The notes beneath the pieces were generated by a model, which searched no databases, had not been told where the DNA came from, and saw only the letters and a list, made by a program, of their open reading frames with translations. 64,000 nucleotides of DNA, taken from positions 3,526,001 to 3,590,000 of the forward strand of contig NZ_JAHBRX010000001.1 in NCBI RefSeq assembly GCF_018398335.1. The letters are read 5' to 3'. Each line of letters starts with the position of its first letter. The stretch's first letter is position 1. Source of the stretch: Chelatococcus sp. HY11. Its GTDB lineage: Bacteria; Pseudomonadota; Alphaproteobacteria; Rhizobiales; Beijerinckiaceae. The position numbers and the translations under genes were made by a program. Below are positions 55,692 through 64,000 of this stretch, piece by piece.

Positions 55692-55982
55692 ATGACAAAA
55701 AAAGGGTACTGGGTTGCAATGGTCGATATTGCAGACCAAGAGGGCTACAAAGAATACATCGCCTTGAACAAGGCCGCTTTCGACAAATACGGCGCGACTT
55801 TTGTCGTTCGCGCCGGAAAACACCAGGTCATGGAAGGGCCGGACGCGAACCGTGTGGTTGTGATCGAGTTCAAGGACTACGAGACTGCCCTCGCCTGCTA
55901 CAACTCCCCTGAGTATCGGAAGGCGATCGAGGCACGCGTCAAGTACGCCAAGGCACATCTGACTGTGGTGGAAGGCGTCTGA
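55692..55982 (+). CDS. DUF1330 domain protein
   Basis: 96 aa with GGAGG seven bases before ATG. Ferredoxin-like dimeric alpha/beta-barrel fold: KGYWVAMVDIADQEGYKEYI, then KYGATFVVRAGKHQVMEG and RVVVIEFKDYETALACYNSPEYRKA are typical of DUF1330 proteins. These small dimers often accompany catabolic genes, but their reaction is unknown. First gene rightward from the IclR promoter region. Confidence 0.93.
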   Translation: MTKKGYWVAMVDIADQEGYKEYIALNKAAFDKYGATFVVRAGKHQVMEGPDANRVVVIEFKDYETALACYNSPEYRKAIEARVKYAKAHLTVVEGV

Positions 55983-56202
55983 CGCCGGAAGCAAGGCTTG
56001 AAACCTCCTGTCGTGGTGGTTGGAGGGAACGTCGCTTTTGCTCCTGCGCGCCGTTCGACCGGAGTAGCAGCACAGGGCTTGATCACACGACAGGGCGTTT
56101 CCGGCCCGACCGGCATGCTGGAGCGCCATGCTCGCCTTCTCCGTAGCCTCGTCAGAGTGCGGCGAGGACGTCGCTTGAGCGCACAACCTTCTGGGGGGAA
56201 CT

Positions 56203-56748
56203 ATGCCCGAACCGTTGCGGTGGCTTTTTAAGGTCTTTGACGTCCTCGTCGTCGTCGGCATGGCCGTCATCAGCCTCTTGATCTTTACAAATGTCGTGCT
56301 GCGCTACGGTTTCAGCTCAGGCATTCCGTTTGCTGTCGAAGTCTCCCGTGTAGTCCTCGTCTGGGTCATCTTTCTGGGATCCGTGGTGGCCCTGGCCAAG
56401 GGCGCGCATCTCGGCGTCGACTCATTGGTCGTCCGGTTGCCACGCAGGGCGCGATTCGTCTGCTTTCTTGCTTCATACGGCCTGATGCTTTGGTGCTGCT
56501 GGCTCCTGGCAAAGGGCAGCTGGTCGCTCACCCTCATCGAGTGGGGCAACGTCCAGGCACTGTCGGGAATTCCCGTCGGCGCCATCTACGCCGCGGGGCT
56601 CGCCGCCGCCATCCTGATGGCTCTGGTTCTCCTTATCGATCTGTGGCGCTCGCTGCGCGGCATCCTGCCGGCCCCTTGGTCGGGCGAACAACACGTTGAG
56701 CCGGTTCCGGTCGTGCCTGCGGCGCTCAAGACGGAGGGAGCACCGTGA
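56203..56748 (+). CDS. TRAP transporter small permease (DctQ)
   Basis: 181 aa, four membrane helices; GGGGGGAA before ATG. LLIFTNVVLRYGFSSGIPFAVEVSRVV, then VWVIFLGSVVALAKGAHLGVD and VLLIDLWRSL match the DctQ family. It bridges the solute-binding protein and the large permease. GTGA overlap with dctM. The C-terminal 30 residues are a soluble tail. Confidence 0.93.
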   Translation: MPEPLRWLFKVFDVLVVVGMAVISLLIFTNVVLRYGFSSGIPFAVEVSRVVLVWVIFLGSVVALAKGAHLGVDSLVVRLPRRARFVCFLASYGLMLWCCWLLAKGSWSLTLIEWGNVQALSGIPVGAIYAAGLAAAILMALVLLIDLWRSLRGILPAPWSGEQHVEPVPVVPAALKTEGAP

Positions 56749-58022
56749 GCGGATTGGTCTTCATCGCGTCTCTCCTCGGTGCGATGGGCATCGGGGTCCC
56801 CATCGCCTTCGCCCTGATGGTCTCCGGCATTGCGATGATGCTGCTGATGGGCAATCTGGATGCGCAGATCCTGGCACAGCGGCTGGTCAATGGCGCAGAC
56901 AGCTATCCGCTGATGGCGATCCCGTTCTTTCTGATTGCTGGCGAGCTCATGAACGCAGGCGGCCTCTCCCGCCGGATCGTGAACGTGGCCTTGGCGCTCG
57001 TCGGTCATATACGTGGCGGCCTCGGTTACGTGGTCATCGGCACGGGCCTGGTGCTCGCCAGCGTCTCCGGGTCGGCGATCGCGGATACGGCGACGCTCGC
57101 CGTCATGCTGGTCCCCCTTATGCGGGATGCGGGCTATCACATGGGTCGAGCTTCCGGACTGATGGCGGCGACGGGCATTATCGCGCCTGTCATCCCGCCG
57201 TCCGTCGGGTTCATCCTCCTGGGCGTCACCGCGAATATCTCCATCGTCGGCCTGTTCTTTGCCGGAATCGTGCCAGGGCTTTTGATGGGGGTGAGCCTCA
57301 TGATCGCCTGGTGGTTCCTCTCCAAAAAGGAAACGGCGTCGGTCCACCTGAAACTTCCGCGCAGGGACATCCCGAAAACAATCAGGACCGCCGGTTGGGC
57401 GCTGATGATGCCGGCGATCATCCTGGGCGGATTGCGGTTCGGCATCTTCACGCCCACGGAGGCCGGCGTCGTTGCCGCCTTCTATGCCCTGTTCGTGGGG
57501 GTGTTTATTTATCGAGAGCTGACACCGCGGCTACTCTATGACGCGCTGCTGGGCGCCGGGCGTCTGACGGCAGTGATCATGCTTTTGGTCGCGGCCTCCA
57601 TGATCTCCGGCTTCATGCTGACGATCTCCAATATGCCCGCCCAGCTGGTCAGTCTCCTTCAGCCGTTCATGGACTCGCCGATCCTGCTGATGGGCATGAT
57701 CGTCGTGGCCGTCTTCGTCGTCGGCACGGCGCTCGATTTCGCACCCTGCATCACAATTCTGGTGCCGATCCTCGTTCCAATCGTCAAGGCGGCGGGGATC
57801 GACCCGGTTTATTTCGGGGTCATCTTCATGATGGTCAACGCGGTCGGCCTTATCACGCCTCCTGTCGGAACCGTGCTCAACACTGTGTGTGGAATCAGCG
57901 GGGTTTCCATGGAGGCCGCTACCAAGGGGGCCATGCCCTACCTCCTGGCGCAGATGATACTCATTGTGCTGCTGGTTCTATTCCCGGCGCTGGTGACCGT
58001 GCCAGCCTCTTGGCTGCACTGA
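56745..58022 (+). CDS. TRAP transporter large permease (DctM)
   Basis: 425 aa with about twelve hydrophobic segments. GIPFFLIAGELMNAGGLSRRI-like, SGSAIADTATLAVMLVPLMRDAGY, GIIAPVIPPSVGFILLGVTAN, IFTPTEAGVVAAFYALFVG and NAVGLITPPVGTVLN are diagnostic of DctM. Forms the Na+-coupled translocation channel with DctQ. The DctP partner is not adjacent but 4 kb further on. Confidence 0.95.
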   Translation: MSGLVFIASLLGAMGIGVPIAFALMVSGIAMMLLMGNLDAQILAQRLVNGADSYPLMAIPFFLIAGELMNAGGLSRRIVNVALALVGHIRGGLGYVVIGTGLVLASVSGSAIADTATLAVMLVPLMRDAGYHMGRASGLMAATGIIAPVIPPSVGFILLGVTANISIVGLFFAGIVPGLLMGVSLMIAWWFLSKKETASVHLKLPRRDIPKTIRTAGWALMMPAIILGGLRFGIFTPTEAGVVAAFYALFVGVFIYRELTPRLLYDALLGAGRLTAVIMLLVAASMISGFMLTISNMPAQLVSLLQPFMDSPILLMGMIVVAVFVVGTALDFAPCITILVPILVPIVKAAGIDPVYFGVIFMMVNAVGLITPPVGTVLNTVCGISGVSMEAATKGAMPYLLAQMILIVLLVLFPALVTVPASWLH

Positions 58023-58467
58023 GCTCAAACCGTCGGCGTTCGACATGCGACAGCGGCTTCTTCACCCACGCGACACCGGGCCTCGACGAAGCCCGGCAGC
58101 GGAGCGCCTGGTGCGATAAGACATGCAACCGCCGGGCCAGGTGCAATGCGCGTGCTGGTCGGCGGGGGCGCTCGGTGAGGCGGCCTTGCCGCCCACATTC
58201 GTTAGCCAGACAAAGAAGTGTCCGGTTTTGGGGGAGGGCGACCGCGTTGGCATGCGTTGAGACTTCAGGGCTCACGCGGCCAGCGCGGCGTTCCTCGATC
58301 CGGGCGGCAGATTGAACAGCCGACCTGGAGATCCGCAATTCAATGGGCGCGAAACCGCGTCCATCGCCGCGGGCGGAAGGTTCGGTAGGTCCGGGAATGA
58401 GGATGGCAACCGCTCTCGGCAAGTGTGCCAGGGAACCTGGCACTCCCTGTGACATACGCCTGGGGCG
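58023..58467. other. No gene recognised
   Basis: Between dctM and the convergent SDR gene. It contains a short CCGGGC/GCCCGG stem near 58077-58097 without a T-tract. The remaining sequence has no supported frame and may be IS debris. Confidence 0.4.
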
Positions 58468-59214
58468 TCAGAGCCCCCCGGACACCGTGATCAGCGTGCC
58501 TGTTATGAACCCGGAGCCAGGAGACGCAAGCCACAGGGCCGCGCGCGCGATGTCTTCGGGCTCTGCGATGCGCCCCATGGGGGTTGCCGCCGCGATCCTG
58601 GCGGGCCGCTCGGGGTTTCCGCCTTGGGTGTGTATCCGCGTGTTGGTGGTCCCGACACGTATGGCGTTCACGCGAATGCCCTCCGGTGCCAACTCTTTGC
58701 CCGCACCGAAGGTGATGGTTTCGACGGCTCCCTTGCTCGCGGCATAGTGGACGTATTCGTTGGGGCTACCGAGGTAGGCCGCAAGGGACGACATGTTCAC
58801 GATCGTCCCGCCCTGTCCGCCCCGACGGGTCGACATGCGTTTCGCGGCCTCCTGGATACAATACATCACGCCGAATACGTTCACCCTGAAGGTTCTCTCC
58901 AGAGTGGCAGGCTGCAGATCCTCTATTCGGCTGGCATTGCCGATGATCCCCGCGTTGTTGATCACGCAGGTCACCCGTCCCAGCGCATCGTCGCATACGC
59001 TGAAGAGCGCCTGGATGTCCTCGATCTTCCCGACGTCTCCCTGCACCGCGATGGCGCGGGCGCCTGCGGCCTTGCAGTCTTCCGCGACTGTCGATGCAGC
59101 CGCGGTGTCGGAGAGATAGTTTATGCAGACATCGTAGCCGTCAGCGGCGAACAGCCGAGCCGTTTCGGCGCCGATGCCGTGGCTTGCGCCCGTTACGATT
59201 ACAATCGGTCTCAA
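58468..59214 (-). CDS. Short-chain dehydrogenase/reductase (FabG-like)
   Basis: 248 aa classical SDR. Cofactor loop TGASHGIGAETA, NNAG motif in INNAGIIGN, catalytic Ser in VNMSSLAAYLGS and Tyr-Lys in YVHYAASKGAV, with a C-terminal GFITGTLITVSGGL. The fold and length (about 250) fit glucose/ribitol-type dehydrogenases or FabG. NYLS after the second strand suggests NADP or a mixed cofactor. Probably oxidises or reduces a hydroxyl group of the imported substrate. Confidence 0.93.
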   Translation of the reverse strand: MRPIVIVTGASHGIGAETARLFAADGYDVCINYLSDTAAASTVAEDCKAAGARAIAVQGDVGKIEDIQALFSVCDDALGRVTCVINNAGIIGNASRIEDLQPATLERTFRVNVFGVMYCIQEAAKRMSTRRGGQGGTIVNMSSLAAYLGSPNEYVHYAASKGAVETITFGAGKELAPEGIRVNAIRVGTTNTRIHTQGGNPERPARIAAATPMGRIAEPEDIARAALWLASPGSGFITGTLITVSGGL

Positions 59215-59261
59215 GGACTTGCCTCCCCGCTTCCTGTCTGAGGGCGTTCCGGCCTAGGTTT

Positions 59262-59460
59262 AATCGACATTCAGCGTTCTCAGCTGTCATGGCCGGGCTC
59301 GTCCCGGCCATCCCGATTTATGGAGGCGCCCTTCCTATCGGGATCACTGGAACTCGGCTGTTGCCGAGTTCCAGGCTAGTAGCCGAGATCGGATAAATCC
59401 GATCTTGGGACAAGCCCGGTGATGACGGTGCTATCTCTTGGGCATACTTGAATGTCGATT
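59262..59460. repeat. Palindromic MITE-like element of about 200 bp
   Basis: Perfect 12-bp terminal inverted repeats AATCGACATTCA (59262-59273) and TGAATGTCGATT (59449-59460). Inside is TGGCCGGG-CTCGT-CCCGGCCA (59290-59310), a palindrome resembling repeats dispersed in Hyphomicrobiales genomes, whose outer part also pairs with GGGACAAGCCCGG near the right end. Two more hairpins (GGAACTCGG/CCGAGTTCC and AGATCGGA/TCCGATCT) lie between. No coding capacity. Confidence 0.7.
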
Positions 59461-59467
59461 GCCCGTA

Positions 59468-59496
59468 GAGCAAGTCCGTCTGTTGCGGACTTGCTC
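59468..59496. repeat. Hairpin next to the palindromic element
   Basis: Perfect 11-bp stem GAGCAAGTCCG (59468-59478) / CGGACTTGCTC (59486-59496), loop of seven. No T-tract, so it may belong to the same repeat family rather than be a terminator. Confidence 0.5.
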
Positions 59497-59567
59497 CGCT
59501 CGAAAATTGACGAGCAAATTTACCGTCTTAGATAGTGTCGGACGATTCCATCTGAGACGGATGCGCG

Positions 59568-60710
59568 CTAGAAGACGGACTCAAGTATCGAGGCGTAGTC
59601 TTCCTTCGTCAGCGGGCGTGGGTTGGTGGGGTGGCTGTGATCTGCGAGGGCCCGCTCACATACCCAATCGATGACATGCCGGGGCACACCCAATTCGGAC
59701 AATCTCGGCGTGATGCCCAGACGGCGGTTCAACTCGTCCAGCGCGTCTGCGAGTGTTATCTGTTCAAGTCCCGCCAGGCTCTCGAGGTAGCTTACTTTTT
59801 CAGCCGCGGCCTCGACTTTCACATTCCACCGGAGGACGGGCGGCATCAGGATGGCGTTGAGCGTCCCATGATGGAGTCGCGCCTCCTTCAGACCACCCAG
59901 GGCGTGGCTGAGTGCATGGACGGCCCCTAGCCCTTTCTGGAACGTCATGCCGCCTTCGAGGGCACCCATCATGAGATCGCTCCGCGCCTGCGCGTTCGAG
60001 CCATCGGCGTAGGCGACGGGCAATGCCTTCCAGATGCGTTTGAAGCCGTCGACGGCAATTGCCTCGGCAGGCGGATTGTAGCGGGGAGAAAGGTAGGTCT
60101 CGATGCAATGGGACAGCGCGTCGAGTCCTGTCGAGGCCGTCAATGCCGGAGGAAGCCCCATCGTCAACTCCGGGTCACAGACCGCCCTGCGAGGGATCAG
60201 ATGGGGGCTGATGAACCCCAGCTTCCGGCCATCATTCAGCGTGATCAATGCGGCGCGCCCCACCTCGGATCCCGTACCCGCCGTTGTCGGGACAGCCACG
60301 AGCGGCGCGACCGCGCCTGTGATGCGCGCCACGCCGCCCAGGATCGCCGCATAGCGCTCAAGTTCGCCGTCGTGCGTGGCGAGCAGTGCAACACCCTTGG
60401 CGAGATCAATCGGAGAGCCCCCGCCAATCGCCACCACCCCGTCGCAACCGCTTTGTCTGTATAGCGCCAGACCGGCCGCAACAGCGCTCTCGGTCGGGTT
60501 GGAGGGGACGTCCAGGAAGGTCGGCGCGGTGCTCAGAAACGCGAAAGCACGGCGCTGAAGCAGGCCAGCGGCCCGGACCCCGGGATCGCTGATGACCAGC
60601 GGGTTCGACACTCCGAGTTCGCGCAAAATTTCCGCCAACGACTCGGCCGCCCCAAGCCCGAAACTAATGTTTGTAAGATAAGTTATAGTATTCACGCTGC
60701 GAGTATTCAC
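59568..60710 (-). CDS. Iron-containing alcohol dehydrogenase
   Basis: 380 aa from GTG 60710, chosen because GAGGAGAG lies just upstream and the length then fits the family; the open frame runs about 54 residues further. Group III Fe-[23 protein letters not shown] (NAD pyrophosphate loop), [31 protein letters not shown] and [12 protein letters not shown] with the His metal ligands. Members oxidise lactaldehyde, butanol, 4-hydroxybutyrate or reduce maleylacetate; the substrate here is open. It shares a divergent, operator-bearing region with the 2-hydroxyacid dehydrogenase gene. Confidence 0.93.
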   Translation of the reverse strand: MNTRSVNTITYLTNISFGLGAAESLAEILRELGVSNPLVISDPGVRAAGLLQRRAFAFLSTAPTFLDVPSNPTESAVAAGLALYRQSGCDGVVAIGGGSPIDLAKGVALLATHDGELERYAAILGGVARITGAVAPLVAVPTTAGTGSEVGRAALITLNDGRKLGFISPHLIPRRAVCDPELTMGLPPALTASTGLDALSHCIETYLSPRYNPPAEAIAVDGFKRIWKALPVAYADGSNAQARSDLMMGALEGGMTFQKGLGAVHALSHALGGLKEARLHHGTLNAILMPPVLRWNVKVEAAAEKVSYLESLAGLEQITLADALDELNRRLGITPRLSELGVPRHVIDWVCERALADHSHPTNPRPLTKEDYASILESVF

Positions 60711-60818
60711 GCTGCCGCTCTCCTCGATGTCCCCACCCCCAATGCACCGCCGCAGCCAACGGGTGGCACTCGGCACGTTTTGAGGAGCCATGCAGAATGT
60801 GACGCTCTCGTCACCTTG

Positions 60819-60835
60819 GTCCATATTGTGGACAT
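60819..60835. promoter_or_regulatory. Candidate IclR operator, site 2 (palindromic)
   Basis: GTCCA-TATTG-TGGAC (60819-60833), an inverted repeat; CCATATTGTGGACAT at 60821-60835 recurs with one change at 62146. It lies about 110 bases upstream of the Fe-ADH start. Confidence 0.6.
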
Positions 60836-60951
60836 ATTGCCCAAACATTAATCGGAGCTCTGCAAATGTCAAGCGGCGCGTTTCGCGCGCCCGCTGCTAT
60901 GGCCATTGACAAGGAGCGTTCCAATCTTACCATGGATATGGTCATATTGCC

Positions 60952-60964
60952 TATATTGTGGACA
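60952..60964. promoter_or_regulatory. Candidate IclR operator, site 3
   Basis: TATATTGTGGACA, sharing 12 bases (ATATTGTGGACA) with site 2. It lies about 80 bases upstream of the 2-hydroxyacid dehydrogenase start. Confidence 0.5.
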
Positions 60965-61045
60965 ATCTGTTGATGGCTTTAGGGCTGCGCTGATCAGCTC
61001 GTGGGAATTCGCACCGGCAGTGACATGCCGAAGGGAGGAAAGCCA

Positions 61046-61990
61046 TTGTCGAACCCCGCCGCTACCGTGCTGATACCAGGCTGGATGCACGAGCATGCAC
61101 GGCACATGCTCGGCACGCAGTTCAACCTAGTCGAGACTCCCGACTGCGACATTCACGCCCGTCTGCCCCAGGAGGTACGGGCTTCAATTCGTGGGGTGGC
61201 CTGCCGTACCAGAATCGACAGTCAGTTCATTGACGCCCTTCCCAACCTGGAGATCATCGCCAGCTATGGCGTCGGATACGACGCAGTGGATGCTGCCTAT
61301 GCGCGCAGCAAGAACATCATCGTGACCAACACCTCTGACGTCCTGAACGAGGAGGTCGCCGATCTCACAGTGGGGCTCCTTGTCAGCGTCGTGCGCGAGA
61401 TACCAAAGGCGCAAGCCTTCGTCCGCGAAGGCCGCTGGAAGACGTCGGACTACCCGCTTAGCCGAAACACGCTGCGAAACCGGAGGATCGGTATTTACGG
61501 ATTGGGTCGGATCGGGCGCTGCATCGCCCGGCGGATCGAAGCTTTCGGGCTTCCTGTCGCCTACTACAGCCGGCGCCCGGCTAACGAAGTCGCGTACGAC
61601 TACTTTCCCTCGCTGCTCGAACTTGCGTATGCAGTCGACGTGCTCATCGCCATCGTTCCCGGAGACGCTTCGACCGCAAAGACCGTGAATGCCGACGTGC
61701 TGTCCGCCCTTGGACCGGAGGGCGTGTTCATCAATGTCGGCCGCGGAACTGTGGTGGACGAGGATGCATTGGTCGGCGCCCTCCGGACAGGAACCATTGC
61801 GGCGGCCGGTCTGGATGTCATCGCGGATGAGCCCAATGTCACGGATGACATGCTGGCGCTCGAGAATCTGACGATCCTTCCGCACATCGGATCCGCGTCG
61901 GTCGCGACGCGCACCGCGATGGCCGATCTCCTCGCGCGGAACTTGATCGCCTGGTTCCAAAGCGGAGCGGCGATTACGCCCGTGCCCTAG
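61046..61990 (+). CDS. D-isomer-specific 2-hydroxyacid dehydrogenase
   Basis: 314 aa from TTG 61046, supported by GGGAGG seven bases upstream; ATG 61025 is inside the spacer side of that site. Rossmann motif GIYGLGRIGRCIARR, catalytic Arg in NVGRGTVVDED, Glu in VIADEPNV and His in ILPHIGSAS. N-terminal catalytic half includes IASYGVGYDAVD. Reduces a 2-oxoacid or oxidises the D-hydroxyacid. It resembles glyoxylate/hydroxypyruvate reductases. Divergent from the Fe-ADH gene. Confidence 0.94.
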   Translation: MSNPAATVLIPGWMHEHARHMLGTQFNLVETPDCDIHARLPQEVRASIRGVACRTRIDSQFIDALPNLEIIASYGVGYDAVDAAYARSKNIIVTNTSDVLNEEVADLTVGLLVSVVREIPKAQAFVREGRWKTSDYPLSRNTLRNRRIGIYGLGRIGRCIARRIEAFGLPVAYYSRRPANEVAYDYFPSLLELAYAVDVLIAIVPGDASTAKTVNADVLSALGPEGVFINVGRGTVVDEDALVGALRTGTIAAAGLDVIADEPNVTDDMLALENLTILPHIGSASVATRTAMADLLARNLIAWFQSGAAITPVP

Positions 61991-62270
61991 CCCCTACCGG
62001 CAGGCCAGGGTCCGCGCGCCTTCCACCGCCACGGCGGTCAAGGCGTCAACCCAACGCCAGCCATCTCGTCGCCGTACTCTGGAGCGTGGCGAGAAGCGTT
62101 GACAATCGGGAGTAGTCTGCCATCATATCATTTTGGACAATTCGCCCATAATGTGGACATTCTCGTCTGGTTTAAAGTAGGGCCACAATACACGTAATAC
62201 CGGACTTGTTCGCGTCTGTAGACAATCCGCACATCCTAGTTGCGTGAACGATCCTTGGGAGGGGAACTCA
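61991..62270. other. Intergenic region carrying the DctP promoter
   Basis: No gene. It contains candidate operator site 4. A GGGAGGGGAACTCA ribosome binding site ends the region. I see no confident -35/-10 pair. Confidence 0.5.
62134..62160. promoter_or_regulatory. Candidate IclR operator, site 4
   Basis: A TGGACA half-site at 62134-62139 and CCATAATGTGGACAT at 62146-62160, identical to site 2 except one base. It is about 110 bases upstream of the DctP start codon. Confidence 0.6.
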
Positions 62271-63266
62271 ATGAAACTCTTGCTTCTGACGGCGGCATTT
62301 GTCGGAGGCCTTCTGGCTGCTGCTCCGGCGATGGCCCAGAATGCCCGCCTTGGCTACGTGCCCACGGAAGACCATCCGGTGGGGCAGGCTTCGCGCCACT
62401 TTGCGAACCTGGTAAAAGAGAGGAGCGGCGGTCGCATCAAGATCGATACGTTCGGCAACGGCGTGCTCGGCAGCGAGCCCGAGATGCAGGCGTCGGTTCA
62501 AGCCGGCTTCATCGACATCATGGTCGGCCCGACGCCCAACCTGGTCGGCGTTGTTCCGCAGTTCATGATCTACGACCTTCCGTTCTTCTACAAGGACTTC
62601 GCCGCCGTGGATGCCGTGATGGACGGCGCGGTCGGTGAGCAGCTGTTCTCGCAGCTGAAGGAAAAGACCGGCATAGTTGGGCTGGCGTGGTGGGACAACG
62701 GCTTCCGTCACATGACCACCAAGGCCCGTCCCGTCAACAAGGTCGAGGATATGGCGGGGATCAACATCCGCGTCATACCCAACCCGTTGTTCATCGCGAC
62801 CTGGAAGGCCCTGGGTACCAATCCGACACCGCTACCCTGGCCTGAGCTCTACAGCGCCCTCGAAAATGGCGCCGTCGATGCGCAGGAGACCCCGTACGCT
62901 CTGATCTACACCGCAAGGTTTTACGAGGTGCAGAAGCATCTGGCCAAGACGGGCCACGTCTACACGCCGTTTGTTCTTCTCGCGAGCAAGAAATGGTTCG
63001 AAAGCCTCTCGGACGCGGATAAGGCGATCGTCATGGACGCCGCGAAGGAATCGGCAGCCTTCCAGCGTGAAATTTCTCGCAAGTCTGCGGAGGATCTGGA
63101 GAAGGAACTCGTGGCAAAGGGGTTCAAGATTACCCAACCCACGCCCGAAGCCCTCGCAGCCATGCGCCAGCGCGTCGCGCCTGTCGTGAAAGAATACAGC
63201 GAGAAGATCGGCGCGAATGTGGTCGAGCAGGCACGAGCGGCGATGGCTGCAGTCGCCGGTCAGTAA
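62271..63266 (+). CDS. TRAP transporter solute-binding protein (DctP)
   Basis: 331 aa from ATG 62271. Signal peptide MKLLLLTAAFVGGLLAAAPA, cleaved after AMA. The DctP fold is shown by HPVGQASRHFANLVKERSGG, then GINIRVIPNPLFIATWKALG with the carboxylate-binding Arg, PLPWPELYSALENGAVDAQE and FYEVQKHLAKTGHVYTP. It captures an organic acid in the periplasm for DctQM. Its separation from dctQM by three dehydrogenase genes, with the shared operator motif, suggests one regulon in several transcripts. Confidence 0.94.
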   Translation: MKLLLLTAAFVGGLLAAAPAMAQNARLGYVPTEDHPVGQASRHFANLVKERSGGRIKIDTFGNGVLGSEPEMQASVQAGFIDIMVGPTPNLVGVVPQFMIYDLPFFYKDFAAVDAVMDGAVGEQLFSQLKEKTGIVGLAWWDNGFRHMTTKARPVNKVEDMAGINIRVIPNPLFIATWKALGTNPTPLPWPELYSALENGAVDAQETPYALIYTARFYEVQKHLAKTGHVYTPFVLLASKKWFESLSDADKAIVMDAAKESAAFQREISRKSAEDLEKELVAKGFKITQPTPEALAAMRQRVAPVVKEYSEKIGANVVEQARAAMAAVAGQ

Positions 63267-64000
63267 AGAACATGCCTATGTCGGCGATGTGGTGCAGCCC
63301 CGCATCGCCGCTTCTCTAAATTCAATCGGATCACGAAACCTTGTCTGGCGTCCGCCACGTCGGCATACCGCGACGGGCAGGCCAAAGTCATCGGCGGAAC
63401 GCACGACGGCTCTTGCTCGGTCCGAGCGGCGCTGAAGATCGTCACATGACCCTACGCATGCCCTTGCCCCACGAGGTCATCCAGTACCCAATCGAATGCC
63501 GGGATCGAGCTAGACCCACACCGCGAGCAACCGCGCCTCACCGTCGCCAGTTCTGGCAGCGGAGCGAGACGCACCGCGCATGGCCTTAAACTTCGCCGCC
63601 GATGATGCAGATCACGTCAGCGCTCCGCGCCGGCAGCGTAGTCCGCATTCGCTGCCAATGACAACATTTTACGGGAGCGCACCCGTGCCGCAGACAGAGC
63701 CCTCTCAGGATGTCGATCATTTGCTTTCATAGCAAACTACAATCGATACTACATTGTAACTTGGATTGTACTGGATCGCAATGGACCAAGCCGGATAGGT
63801 GATCGATACGATTATTTGTTATATTTACCTAATTTGAATGGTTGGGCTGAACTGGATCCGGATACGGCGGCCCCCCTCTCCGCGACCTTGGCTAAATTCG
63901 CCAATCCAGCGAACGATTGCCGCCGGTCGCCACCGTTTTCCTCCGCTTTCCCACCTCGCCGGTCGTAACGCCGCCCGAATGTTCCATCCGCCACTATTGA
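63267..64000. other. No gene recognised
   Basis: Right end of the window. Short frames lack family features. A markedly AT-rich patch lies at about 63720-63840. No element boundary can be seen. Confidence 0.4.

Larger units (their letters stand above)
53708..64000. mobile_element. Element B: second tandem element (right end outside the window)
   Basis: Begins at the second boundary repeat with its own decayed integrase and carries the TRAP/dehydrogenase gene set. It may be an independent island integrated at the same tRNA-derived site. The right end is not seen, so its extent and status are inferred. Confidence 0.45.

Overview
The window is GC-rich alphaproteobacterial DNA, most likely from the Hyphomicrobiales (Chelatococcus/Bosea/Methylobacterium-like). 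This rests on gene content: the large 180-kDa-class NAD-glutamate dehydrogenase, an L21 protein with a helix-hairpin-helix tail, obgE-GNAT-GNAT-rpmA-rplU synteny, IalB, DUF2794 and Usg-family genes. Genus assignment is inference.

Bases 1-28433 look like core chromosome: an HExxH metallopeptidase gene, leuB, a rlmN/membrane-protein/LemA-like run, a PepSY-like and an IalB exported protein, YkvA (DUF1232), thpR, an aldo/keto reductase, tesA divergent from the ybbAP-type ABC pair, a Bax-inhibitor-1 membrane protein, an APH-type kinase, DUF2794, NAD-GDH coupled to bluB and an MFS carrier, then obgE, two acetyltransferases, rpmA, rplU and tRNA-Ser(CGA). An RTX serralysin-type protease with an AT-rich 5' part is inserted next to obgE.

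At the 3' end of tRNA-Ser(CGA) (28344-28433) the character changes. A ~240-bp sequence carrying a decayed P4-type integrase follows the tRNA directly, and a diverged copy recurs at 53702-53943. I read this as two tandem, eroded integrative elements. Element A (about 28434-53701) carries (i) a heat-shock module: Usg, DUF982 and Hsp20 genes divergent from groES-groEL with a CIRCE operator between them; (ii) phage/IS debris (a frameshifted AlpA-like gene and an IS3-family remnant); and (iii) a CTG-leucine-rich catabolic cluster at 37.3-53.3 kb. The cluster has a GntR regulator; a ten-gene operon of FMN 2-hydroxyacid dehydrogenase, RidA, a polyamine/opine-type ABC importer, an enolase-superfamily enzyme, a creatinase-like M24 protein without its full metal site, an unassigned Rossmann protein and an opine dehydrogenase; a citrate-synthase-fold protein with an N-terminal HTH and two altered catalytic positions; an NtaA/EmoA-type monooxygenase with flavin reductase; and a class IV aminotransferase.

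Element B (53708 to beyond 64000) carries a TRAP importer (DctQ, DctM and a separate DctP), IclR, DUF1330, SDR, Fe-type alcohol dehydrogenase and 2-hydroxyacid dehydrogenase genes. A shared motif (CCATATTGTGGACAT and variants) in its intergenic regions suggests one IclR regulon for uptake and oxidation of an unknown hydroxyacid or polyol.

The most interesting candidates for undescribed biology are the opine/aminopolycarboxylate-like cluster (37.3-53.3 kb), the probable citrate-synthase-derived regulator in it, and the repeated operator motif of element B.
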